A stretch of DNA of 35,173 bases. It comes from an uncultured Bacteroidales bacterium. GTDB taxonomy: Bacteria > Bacteroidota > Bacteroidia > Bacteroidales > F082. The DNA lies in the NCBI GenBank assembly GCA_900317155.1, contig ONFO01000038.1, positions 1 through 35,173 of the forward strand, written 5' to 3'. A model generated the notes under the pieces. That model was not told the origin of the DNA, made no database searches, and was given only the letters and a program-made list of their open reading frames with translations. Positions 1-7,405 of this stretch are shown here, piece by piece; position 1 is the first letter of the stretch; the number at the start of each line of letters is the position of its first letter. A program made the position numbers and the translations under genes.

Positions 1-433
1 GTATCACTTTCCTTCCGTTTTCGAAAGACACGCTTTCCACGACAGACGGATGCGCCATCCCCCAACTGTCAATATGATAGAAAGTGTCGCCTACTGTCAA
101 TGTCATGTCGCAAAGCAACACTTCTTCCTCGTCAATCATGGGAAAATAGCGATATAGTCTTCCCGTCGAGGTTTCTTCGCGGAAATATAACTCTGCATTT
201 TCAAAAAAGAATCCTCGGGGAGTAGCATGAAGATAATCGTGTCCGTTGACGTGGACCGTATCGGCAGTATTGATTTCCATATAGCCAGTGCTGACCCAGT
301 CAATACAATATTGGAGCACATTCAATCGAGTGGAATCTGTTCCAAAATAGGATTCATACTCTTGCGCTTGCATCGTCACCCCTCCCGCCATCAGCAGCAG
401 GGCAAGCAGGGTGTAAAGTCTCATTGTTTTCAT
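1..433 (-). CDS. Secreted protein, partial (C-terminus beyond window)
   Basis: The ATG at 433 opens a frame that stays open to the left edge (144 codons), so the C-terminus is missing. The first 24 residues are a signal peptide (MKTMRLYTLLALLLMAGG..., ending MQAQ) almost identical to those of the genes starting at 2106, 5927 and 9312. The DNA encoding it shares 35 identical bases with the gene at 2106. The mature part starts EYESYFGTDS and has no motif I recognise. It is the last visible member of a same-strand run of T9SS-type cargo genes, so a sorting tail is expected beyond the edge, but that is inference. It begins about 160 bases downstream of the preceding gene, across a repeat-rich spacer. 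Confidence 0.8.
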   Translation of the reverse strand, partial: MKTMRLYTLLALLLMAGGVTMQAQEYESYFGTDSTRLNVLQYCIDWVSTGYMEINTADTVHVNGHDYLHATPRGFFFENAELYFREETSTGRLYRYFPMIDEEEVLLCDMTLTVGDTFYHIDSWGMAHPSVVESVSFENGRKVI

Positions 434-480
434 TATTCTATTGGTTTTAACTATTTATTTGTCTTATCAGTCTTATAAAT
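434..480 (-). repeat. About 10-bp periodic A/T-rich run in front of a start codon
   Basis: Read on the minus strand this stretch carries the motif TAAGAC/TAAGACTGA/AAATA at steps of about 10 bases and ends just before the ATG at 433. Similar runs sit just before the ATGs at 2106 and 2640. They may be simple-repeat expansions that keep the translation start region unstructured; no function is shown. Confidence 0.5.
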
Positions 481-505
481 CCCATCTCATGCGTCCGAAA
501 GGCTT

Positions 506-591
506 CCCCCCTCTGAGAGGGGGTGCCGCGCAGCGGCGAGGGAGTCCGTCGTAAGTACGTTAGCACGCATAACGATAGCACGAAAAAAACA
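506..591. repeat. Composite palindromic spacer element (copy 1)
   Basis: Two G/C-rich hairpins stand side by side: CCCCCTC/GAGGGGG (507-513 with 517-523) and GCCGC/GCGGC (525-529 with 533-537). They are followed by GGAGTCCGTCGTAAG, then repeats of ACGTTAGCACG/ACGATAGCACG and a poly-A run that touches the stop codon of the minus-strand gene ending at 592. Related copies occur at 2178-2314, 2641-2716 and 4280-4403. Neither hairpin is followed by a T-run on the minus strand, so a simple terminator is not supported. Confidence 0.6.
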
Positions 592-2106
592 CTACTTCAC
601 CATCACCTTCTCCAAAAAGATTCTCCCTTCCTTATCCCTAATCCTCACCAAATAAACCCCTTCCACCAAGCCACTCAAATCAATCTCATTCGTCCCCAGC
701 ACCGTCTTCACCACCTGACCAAGCGCATTGCAAACCTGCACTTCAGAAGCTTCCAATCCTTCAATGGTCACTTTCTCCCTTGCGGGGTTAGGATAGACAT
801 TGCAAGTTTGGGAGAGCATTGCGTTTTCAGATACAGCCCATCCCTCATCATCGAAAACGAGGAAAAACAACTCAGGCGGTGCACCCATAACCACACCACC
901 AACGGCCACGCCTCCGTTTTCAAGCGCAGTCAATTCACTACCAACACGAGCAAAACCTTCGGGTTCAAGACAGAAACGCTGCCAAATGATATTGAAATCA
1001 GCATCAATCTTCACCACCGAAACCTGTCCTGCAGGACTGCCGAAATAAAGCGTTTCGGGATCTTGTGTGCAATAGGCGAAATAAATGTCGCCATCGCCTG
1101 CCTTGGCAAGCCCTATCGGGAAGGCACAACCAACGAACATATTCCCGATTAATAGTTCGGGCTTGGTACGGAAATAACATGTATTCAATGCCTCTAAGGT
1201 GTTCTTCCGATAACGAGTCACGCGAACACCGTTGATATTGGTGTAGGGCCTGTCAAACCGAGAGGCGACCAAAAAAGTTTCCTCGTCCCAATCCAGCACC
1301 CTTTCCCTCATCCCGTACTCAAATTTGACATTCGAAGGTGCTCCGTTGGGTGTCAGCGTCTCTTTCAAATTCAACAAGGAATCAAACACATGAACATACA
1401 GGGTGTTGTGGTCGCTGTTATTTATTCCCCAAAAACAGTATTCAGTCGGCGACTCGTTGAAAGTGCCAAAACGATGCCCGCCAGCAGGATAATAATTGAT
1501 AGGGGAGCCATCCTTAGGCATCACCACATGGTCTTTCACCGTGCCGTCAATTCCTATGCGGTAATAATGCAACTCGTTGCGCATAGAGAGTGGGTAGCGT
1601 AGCATAATATCCCCATGTTCGTCAAGGAAATACGAATCCAATAGGGATGAAAAAATGGTGTCGGACAAAGGCACCCAAACTTCCTTTTCGGGATAGAAAT
1701 TAAGGTCATCGTCAAAAAAGGAGATGCGCAGGTCACAACGGCTTTCATCAAGGTTACGTACCACTTTAGCATAGATGTTGTCTTCGTCGAAAGGGTTGCG
1801 TTCCAACAGGAAATAGTTCAGGTCGTCATCCGCGATGAATACGGAATCAAGCAATACGGCTCCGTTTGGAGCGATTTTCAACAGCCTGTTGCCATAGTCG
1901 CCAAGGTATTGCCCTTGTTCGTCAATCTCAAACAGTTGGATGTTGGCGAGGATGTTTCCATCACGCAGTTGCATCATGTTGCGCAAATCCAAATCATACC
2001 AACCCGCATTATGATGGGCGATGGAATCGTAGTTCTGCGCTTGCATCGTCACCCCTCCCGCCATCAGCAGTAGCGCAAACAGGGCGTAAATTCTTGTTGC
2101 TTTCAT
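592..2106 (-). CDS. T9SS-sorted secreted protein, 504 aa
   Basis: The ATG at 2106 is chosen because it starts a clean signal peptide (MKATRIYALFALLLMAGGVT, then MQAQ); the in-frame ATG at 2130 would add eight polar residues. The C-terminus (from about residue 430) is a T9SS type A sorting tail: VYPNPA..., VQVCNALGQVVKTV, EGVYLVRI and RDKEGRIFLEKVMVK. The tail should route the protein through the outer membrane and be cut or anchored there (family knowledge). The roughly 400 residues between have recurrent Asp/Phe-rich, beta-type strands, possibly a propeller, but I cannot assign a domain. The terminal tail DNA is nearly identical to that of the genes ending at 2717 and 4404. Confidence 0.88.
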   Translation of the reverse strand: MKATRIYALFALLLMAGGVTMQAQNYDSIAHHNAGWYDLDLRNMMQLRDGNILANIQLFEIDEQGQYLGDYGNRLLKIAPNGAVLLDSVFIADDDLNYFLLERNPFDEDNIYAKVVRNLDESRCDLRISFFDDDLNFYPEKEVWVPLSDTIFSSLLDSYFLDEHGDIMLRYPLSMRNELHYYRIGIDGTVKDHVVMPKDGSPINYYPAGGHRFGTFNESPTEYCFWGINNSDHNTLYVHVFDSLLNLKETLTPNGAPSNVKFEYGMRERVLDWDEETFLVASRFDRPYTNINGVRVTRYRKNTLEALNTCYFRTKPELLIGNMFVGCAFPIGLAKAGDGDIYFAYCTQDPETLYFGSPAGQVSVVKIDADFNIIWQRFCLEPEGFARVGSELTALENGGVAVGGVVMGAPPELFFLVFDDEGWAVSENAMLSQTCNVYPNPAREKVTIEGLEASEVQVCNALGQVVKTVLGTNEIDLSGLVEGVYLVRIRDKEGRIFLEKVMVK

Positions 2107-2448
2107 TGTCCTATTGGTTTTATTAGTCATATTTGTCGTATTTGTCCTATAAGTCTCATTCTTCGCGTCCGGCAGTTCCCCCTCTGAGAGGGGGTGCCCA
2201 ACGGGCGGGGGAGTAAGGGTGCCGCAAAGCGGCTGGGGAGTCTAAGTCCCATCCGTCCTATCAGTCCCATTGTCGTTAGCACGATAGCACGATAGCACGT
2301 TAACACGCATAACGAAACTGAACAACTGAACAACTAAACAACTCCCAACTCTCAACTCTAAACTCTCCACTGACTCTAAACTCTCAACTCTAAACTCTAA
2401 ACTCTAAACTCTCAACTACTCTAAACTCTAAACTCTAAACTAAAAAAA
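2107..2448. repeat. 342-bp gene-free spacer made of five kinds of short repeat
   Basis: No gene is visible here. From left to right it holds: an approximately 10-bp periodic run before the ATG at 2106 (2107-2155); G/C hairpins at 2178-2194, 2196-2206 and 2221-2233; four or five units of GCACGATA/GCACGTTA (2274-2314); a 9-bp periodic AACTGAACA run (2315-2346); and a heptamer run (next entry). No Bacteroidota -7 motif was found, so the gene at 2106 has no obvious promoter of its own. Confidence 0.65.
2347..2441. repeat. Degenerate heptamer tandem repeat (CTCTAAA/CTCAACT)
   Basis: About 95 bases are built almost wholly from AACTCTA or AACTCTC units (period 7) with a few interruptions, directly downstream of the small lipoprotein gene. 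It is a microsatellite-like array, unusual in a bacterial spacer, and prone in principle to slippage. Confidence 0.8.
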
Positions 2449-2640
2449 TCACCTATCCAACTCTACTCCCGCACCAACCCACTCAATCAGCTCCATCTCC
2501 ATCCTCGTGCTATCCACCGTCGCCGTCCTGCTGCTTTCAGCGGGTGCATCCTTCGCCAGTACGGCCTTCTCCCGTCGGCATCCCGCCAGCAGCATCATGG
2601 CCGCCATCAAAACCAAAGCCCAAATCCTCATCGTTTTCAT
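2449..2640 (-). CDS. Small putative lipoprotein, 63 aa
   Basis: The reading frame starts MKTMRIWALVLMAAMMLLAG followed by Cys21, a clear lipobox (LLAGC), so the mature product would be a lipid-anchored peptide of only 43 residues. That peptide is charged and Ser/Thr-rich and ends with a short acidic/hydrophobic segment. I recognise no family. The first seven residues match the signal peptide of the partial gene at 433 (MKTMR), so it could be a decayed copy of a longer secreted-protein gene that kept only its start. It lies between repeat-rich spacers on the same strand as its neighbours, and its 3' side is the heptamer array. The coding call rests on the lipobox and a proper stop. Confidence 0.6.
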   Translation of the reverse strand: MKTMRIWALVLMAAMMLLAGCRREKAVLAKDAPAESSRTATVDSTRMEMELIEWVGAGVELDR

Positions 2641-2716
2641 AGTGTCTTATTATTAGTCTTATTAGTCCTATTAGTCCCCTTCGTAAGTACGTAAGTACGT
2701 TAGCACGAAAAAACAA
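2641..2716. repeat. Periodic spacer: TATTAGTC run plus GTAAGTACGTTAGCACG unit
   Basis: On the plus strand, 2646-2678 repeats TATTAGTC(C/T) at about 10-base steps directly before the lipoprotein ATG. It is followed by CGTAAGTACGTAAGTACGTTAGCACG-type sequence and a poly-A run that reaches the stop codon of the gene ending at 2717. It is a shorter relative of the elements at 506-591 and 4280-4403, lacking the G/C hairpins. Confidence 0.55.
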
Positions 2717-4204
2717 CTACCTCACCATCACCTTCTCCAAAAAGATTCTTCCTTCCTTATCCCTAATCCTCACCAAATAAACCCCATCCGCCAAATCCGC
2801 TACATCAATCTCATTCGTCCCCCGCACTATTTTCACCATCTGCCCAAGTGCATTATAAACCCGCACCTCATCAACCTCAACACCCTCAATCCGAACAACC
2901 CCATTGGCAGGATTGGGATAAACAACAGCCTCAAAACGATTCTCTTCAACCCCCGTGGTATTCTTCTCCAAGCATTCAGACCACGAAATCGCTGATTCCA
3001 CGCCGTTGATCACATGGCTGACACCCCATTTGTAAAGACCGTCATCCAAGTCAGCCCATTGTCCGTCAAGGTAGGAATTGACCTCCAGCTTTCTTGCAAT
3101 CAACTCCATGTCCTGGCCGTCGCAAAGGGCGCGATACACCTTGAAATGCGGAAAACCGCTGTCATAATACATAAGCATCTGCATCAGCCAAGCGCCACCG
3201 CCAAGGTCGGTTTGCTGCCATCCGTCTTCGGTTTTCCACCAAGTGCCGTCGTCGCTCGAACCACCATTGCCGTAGGGAGCCGGTGTCTCGTGGCCTTCGT
3301 CGGTACTCCATACCATCCAGATGCTTCCTGCCTCTAAACCAACCTCCACCCAGTCATCCAATTCAAAATACTGATAATCGCCCAGTCCTGGCGTCACATC
3401 CACGGTAATTGACGACATCGCCTCCCCAGGCGCATCTTCACCGCCCAAGTATATGGTACACGTATAGGTGCCGCCCGTCAGTCCTTCAGCATCGCTGTAG
3501 AGGGCAACATCCGTAATGACTCCACTCGTCTGCTCAGTCCATTTCATGGCCCATTCACAGGCATTGCCGCCGTCACCCATGCTGCCACGGTAACCGTCAT
3601 ATCCATAATACAACCAACTTTGCGGCTGATAAAAAGAGCCATCGTAAACAAAATGGATGCAGTCGATATACCAGGTGTCGTCCAGGGCACTCTCTTCACC
3701 GTCTTTGGCATACTCCCACTTGAAGGTGTGTTCGCCTTCCGTGACATCATACCGAAATTCATGCCAAGAGCCTTGTCCCGACTGGTTTGTCATGCACTCG
3801 CCATCGATATAGAACTTACCCAAATCCCAGTTGTTTTCCGAGGAGATTTTGCCATAAAACCGCATCTCGCAATCACGTGGAATCGGCATCTTGATTTGAA
3901 TGGCCGAAGTCGAATTGTCGACGCCCGCATTCGACGCCCGCATGGAGAAGGAACCGTCAAAAGTCTGGCTGTCGGTAATCTCCCAAGGATAATCGGAAAC
4001 GGCATTGTTCCAGTCGAAAAGGCTGAAATCACCCGTTTCAAAATGATCGACGAATTGGCTCTCCCACTGAACCCTGACTGTTTGGTTGCTGATAACAGTG
4101 GCATCCACCTTCATCGGGTCTTCCCATCTGTTGGGAACTTGTGCAAAAAGGTTGCTCGCCATAAGGCCAAGCCCAACCATAGCAATAAGTCTAATGTTTT
4201 TCAT
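2717..4204 (-). CDS. T9SS-sorted secreted protein with jelly-roll-like domain, 495 aa
   Basis: Start at 4204 gives the signal peptide MKNIRLIAMVGLGLMASNLF ending FAQ. The mature N-terminal half (about residues 50-185: DHFETGDFSLFDW..., DSQTFDGSFSMRASN, KFYIDGE, WYIDCIHFVYDG) looks like a concanavalin/MAM-like beta-sandwich of the kind used in adhesion or glycan binding. A second beta-rich part follows, then a segment like a fibronectin-type domain (HFKVYRALCDGQ...KWGVSHV). The last 70 residues are a T9SS tail ending RDKEGRIFLEKVMVR. One tail segment (DNA 2865-2923) differs at only two of 59 positions from the gene ending at 5924, although the mature domains are unrelated. Confidence 0.87.
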   Translation of the reverse strand: MKNIRLIAMVGLGLMASNLFAQVPNRWEDPMKVDATVISNQTVRVQWESQFVDHFETGDFSLFDWNNAVSDYPWEITDSQTFDGSFSMRASNAGVDNSTSAIQIKMPIPRDCEMRFYGKISSENNWDLGKFYIDGECMTNQSGQGSWHEFRYDVTEGEHTFKWEYAKDGEESALDDTWYIDCIHFVYDGSFYQPQSWLYYGYDGYRGSMGDGGNACEWAMKWTEQTSGVITDVALYSDAEGLTGGTYTCTIYLGGEDAPGEAMSSITVDVTPGLGDYQYFELDDWVEVGLEAGSIWMVWSTDEGHETPAPYGNGGSSDDGTWWKTEDGWQQTDLGGGAWLMQMLMYYDSGFPHFKVYRALCDGQDMELIARKLEVNSYLDGQWADLDDGLYKWGVSHVINGVESAISWSECLEKNTTGVEENRFEAVVYPNPANGVVRIEGVEVDEVRVYNALGQMVKIVRGTNEIDVADLADGVYLVRIRDKEGRIFLEKVMVR

Positions 4205-4279
4205 CGTATTATATTTATGTTTGTTTTTCTCTTTCCCCCTCAAAATGAGTGGCCTAAGGCTAGAAAAGTTCTCTTCGTC

Positions 4280-4403
4280 AGTACGTTAGCTCGCATACCG
4301 ATCCCCCTCTAAGAGGGGGTCAGGGGGAGTCCGTCGTAAGCACGTTAGCACGAAATGCAAAGCATTCAACGAAGTTAATAACGTTAGCACGAAAAAAAAA
4401 CAA
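4280..4403. repeat. Composite palindromic spacer element (copy 2)
   Basis: The hairpin CCCCCTCT/AGAGGGGG (4303-4310 with 4312-4319) is followed by GGGAGTCCGTCGTAAGCACG, TTAGCACG units, a small hairpin AATGC/GCATT (4354-4366) and a poly-A run that reaches the stop codon of the gene ending at 4404. Order and sequence match copy 1 at 506-591, so this is a dispersed unit placed at the 3' end of tail-bearing genes. Confidence 0.6.
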
Positions 4404-5927
4404 CTATCTCACCATCACCTTCTCCAAAAAGATTCTTCCTTCCTTGTCCCTAATCCTCACCATATAAACCCCTTCCGCCAAACCATCCACACTAATTTCA
4501 TTAGAGTTCCGCACGGTCTTCACCAACTGGCCAAAAGTGTTATAAACCTGCACTTCAACGGCTTCCGTTCCATTGATGTAAACATACTCATTCGCAGGAT
4601 TAGGTGAACAGGTTACAGCAGAATCGCTATCATTTTCTTCTATGGCATCGAACCCTGTGCCATCGTTCATAAACACTTCAAGCCATGATTCCCCCGTCCA
4701 TTTAGTATGCAATACGAGTAAGTCATCAAAACCATCATCGTTTAAGTCGCGTACATCAAAATGACGAACAAACTCGTTTGTTTCATTCTCCAATGGGAAA
4801 TACACGGGGGAACCAAACTCAAAAGTTCCATTTCCTTCAAACACATAATACCCCCAATATCCCGCTCTGATTCGGTAGTCGCCTAATTGTATGATGATAT
4901 CGGGGTGTTCATCGCCGTTGTAATTCACTAATTTCATGGTGTTAGGTGAAATATCATACCCGGTGATGGGCATGGAAAACGCAACGGAATCCATCTTTTG
5001 GAATGTTTCATCTCTAAGGTTCTTGAAAACCCAAAGATGTGAATAAAGATGTGAATTATAATCCGAGCGCCCCTCAACCACATCTTTCCATCCGTCACCA
5101 TCAATGTCAAAAACAACCATTCCATTAGACGAATAGCCGTCATAAACATTAGAATGAAGATATTCATACCGTGGAATCAAACTATCAGTGGAATAGATAA
5201 TGTTTGCACCGTCAACAATGTCATCTTTACTGTCGTTGTTCAAGTCGCTAACCACAGGAACATGAAGTGAGCCCATCAAAAAGTCGGTATCAAAATTACC
5301 AGTCCCATCGTTGTAGGCATAACCTAAAGCCGAAATAGTATTGGCGTGATAATCGTTAGCGACAGCCACATCAGGAAACAAATCACCGTTGAAATCACCT
5401 GACACCAATCCCAAATAATACGGATTGTTTAAGTAGTACGGTTGGTTGTTCCACCAAATCACTTCCGGTAGAATCAATGCAGTTTCGGTAAAACGGTCAA
5501 ACCTTCCGTATCCATTATTGTAATTAATTCTAAAATAGCATGTATCGTCAAGCATGCCCTCATGATCGGCATAGACATACGAGGCTATATCGATATTGCC
5601 ATCCATATCAAAGTCCTCTAAAAGGAAAAACAGTTGTGGTTGCTCGTAACACATGTGCAAACTGGGTTTTGAACTGCTTATGTTTTCATGACATTCAAGA
5701 TGTCCTTCACCGTCATTGAGATAAATGGAGAATATCACCTCGTTATCTGGGCTGTTGAGTCGGCTAACGACCACATCGGCAAATCCGTCGTTGTTGACAT
5801 CGCCGACCTTGATACTGCGCGATTCGGGAAGCAATTCGTACATCTCGCTACGCACTTGCCCTTGCATCGTCACCCCTCCCGCCATCAGCAGGAACGCAAC
5901 CAGGGTGTAAAGCATTATGTTTTTCAT
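4404..5927 (-). CDS. FG-GAP/VCBS repeat secreted protein with T9SS tail, 507 aa
   Basis: The signal peptide (MKNIMLYTLVAFLLMAGGVT..., ending MQGQ) is followed by seven FG-GAP/VCBS-type repeats. Each holds a calcium-loop motif: VGDVNNDGFADVVV, LEDFDMDGNIDIAS, VSGDFNGDLFPDVAV, VSDLNNDSKDDIVD, VFDIDGDGWKDVVE, LVNYNGDEHPDIII and VRDLNDDGFDDLLV. Seven such repeats suggest a beta-propeller, a fold used for binding at the cell surface. The final 70 residues are a T9SS tail ending RDKEGRIFLEKVMVR. Its ATG overlaps the stop of the upstream gene in an ATGA tetranucleotide, so it is probably the last gene of a coupled three-gene operon. Its tail is mosaic: the NSNEISV block matches the upstream neighbour, but the terminal block matches the genes ending at 2717 and 592. 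Confidence 0.9.
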   Translation of the reverse strand: MKNIMLYTLVAFLLMAGGVTMQGQVRSEMYELLPESRSIKVGDVNNDGFADVVVSRLNSPDNEVIFSIYLNDGEGHLECHENISSSKPSLHMCYEQPQLFFLLEDFDMDGNIDIASYVYADHEGMLDDTCYFRINYNNGYGRFDRFTETALILPEVIWWNNQPYYLNNPYYLGLVSGDFNGDLFPDVAVANDYHANTISALGYAYNDGTGNFDTDFLMGSLHVPVVSDLNNDSKDDIVDGANIIYSTDSLIPRYEYLHSNVYDGYSSNGMVVFDIDGDGWKDVVEGRSDYNSHLYSHLWVFKNLRDETFQKMDSVAFSMPITGYDISPNTMKLVNYNGDEHPDIIIQLGDYRIRAGYWGYYVFEGNGTFEFGSPVYFPLENETNEFVRHFDVRDLNDDGFDDLLVLHTKWTGESWLEVFMNDGTGFDAIEENDSDSAVTCSPNPANEYVYINGTEAVEVQVYNTFGQLVKTVRNSNEISVDGLAEGVYMVRIRDKEGRIFLEKVMVR

Positions 5928-7405
5928 CGTACCGTGATTTTGTTTGTGTAAACTTTACCTTCAGCATCCGCAATCCTCACCAAATAAACCCCTTCCGCCA
6001 AACCTTCCACACTAATTTCATTAGAGTTCCGCACCCTCTTCACCACCTGCCCCAAAGCATTATAAACCAAAACCTCATCAACCTCAACGCCCTCAATCCG
6101 CACAACCCCATTGGCAGGATTGGGATAAACCGACAATAAATCAGCAGCCCCATTGTTTTCGTCAACAGCTTCAATGCCGTCCTCAAACATTGGGATATAG
6201 TAAGGCTCATAAATAGGCTTCCACCGTTTGTAAATAGAAGGATCCTCTTGCATTTCCACCCAAGCGTTGAGGGCATCCAACATGATGTCAGTAGAAGTGG
6301 AGCCTACCATCACGCTTGTTTCCAATTGGCACGGACCAGTAGGAAGAAACTCCACACATTCCGAGGCCAACCCCTGATTGTTGCCCAAAAGCCCTACCTG
6401 TCCGTAGTTGTTCCAAATATGGCCATAGCAGTTTTCCACCACACAACCTTTCATATTGTAACCAACTACGGAACCTTTGTATTCCATAAAACCATTCAAC
6501 CTGGCAAGGACTTCGGCAAAGCAATTCTTTACCACGGCTTTGCCGCCCTGACTATCTGATTCACTGAAGCAGACAATCCCGCCAAACGACTGGGCACTAT
6601 ACGAGCCTCTCACGCTTCCATAGAAGAAGCAATTAACCACCTCCGCATCAGCATACCCGCCTTCCGAAAGATTGTGGTACACGATACCTCCTCCGTTCCT
6701 TGAAACCGAATAGTCATTGTCAGCATAGCAATAGGCGCAATTCCTTACAACGGAGTTCCTGTTCAATCCGACAATACTGCCACATTGGTCATCTCCTCCA
6801 GCACTTCCAGCCCTTATTTTCACAATGCAACCATCCACTACAGAGAGGGAATCGGAGACACCCACCAAACACCCATCAAAAAACTCGCTGCCGTTGAGGT
6901 GATGGCCTGTAACAAACAAGCCTGAATTGACAACAAAATCTTTCACCGTTCCGTGTTTGAGACATCCGAACATGCCAATATCAAAAGCGGGATCATACTC
7001 TGGAGAATTATACGCGACATACAAGCCGTCAATCGTATGACCGCCACCGTCAAAAGTACCCATGAAGGGATGCTCGCGGCTGCCGATGGGTGAAAAACGC
7101 CGATGCGCCCCAGCGTCAAGGTCGATGTCGCAAGTGAGCCTCGCGGTGCGTCCGTCGAAATTGTCAGGCTCGCAACCGTTCTGCCCGTTCACTGCACTTA
7201 TCAGCCAAGCCAAGCCTTCGGGCGTGGAGATTTCCGCATTGCCGTTGGCATCCATCACAAAGCCATTAGGCTGCACTGTGACAGAATCAATCCACAATGG
7301 ATATTCTTCGATATAATGCGGCCAAGGGTCGTCTTTGTTTTGTGCCTGCATTGCCACCCCAAGCATCATAAGGGCAACCAAAGCAATAAGTCTATTGTTT
7401 TTCAT
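5924..7405 (-). CDS. GLUG/beta-helix-like secreted protein with T9SS tail, 493 aa
   Basis: The signal peptide is MKNNRLIALVALMMLGVAMQ then AQ. The body fits a right-handed beta-helix or GLUG-motif protein: STPEGLAWLISAVNG, RLTCDIDLDAGAHRRFSPIG, MGTFDGGGHTIDGLYV, IGMFGCLKHGTVKDFVV, GSIVGLNRNSVVRNCAY, GGIVCFSESD and VVENCYGHIWNN recur at 25-40 residue steps. Such folds often act as adhesins or bind polysaccharide. The T9SS tail ends DAEGKVYTNKITVR, a different terminal block from that of the next gene. Both ends are coupled: the start overlaps the stop of the upstream gene (ATGA at 7402-7405) and the stop overlaps the start of the downstream one (ATGA at 5924-5927). Confidence 0.88.
   Translation of the reverse strand: MKNNRLIALVALMMLGVAMQAQNKDDPWPHYIEEYPLWIDSVTVQPNGFVMDANGNAEISTPEGLAWLISAVNGQNGCEPDNFDGRTARLTCDIDLDAGAHRRFSPIGSREHPFMGTFDGGGHTIDGLYVAYNSPEYDPAFDIGMFGCLKHGTVKDFVVNSGLFVTGHHLNGSEFFDGCLVGVSDSLSVVDGCIVKIRAGSAGGDDQCGSIVGLNRNSVVRNCAYCYADNDYSVSRNGGGIVYHNLSEGGYADAEVVNCFFYGSVRGSYSAQSFGGIVCFSESDSQGGKAVVKNCFAEVLARLNGFMEYKGSVVGYNMKGCVVENCYGHIWNNYGQVGLLGNNQGLASECVEFLPTGPCQLETSVMVGSTSTDIMLDALNAWVEMQEDPSIYKRWKPIYEPYYIPMFEDGIEAVDENNGAADLLSVYPNPANGVVRIEGVEVDEVLVYNALGQVVKRVRNSNEISVEGLAEGVYLVRIADAEGKVYTNKITVR

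Noticed and set aside
507-523. Rho-independent terminator for the gene ending at 592
   Set aside because: The hairpin is strong but has no T-run following on the minus strand.
2347-2441. Telomere-like TTTAGAG repeat
   Set aside because: The period resembles plant telomeres but it is internal, degenerate and in a bacterial context.
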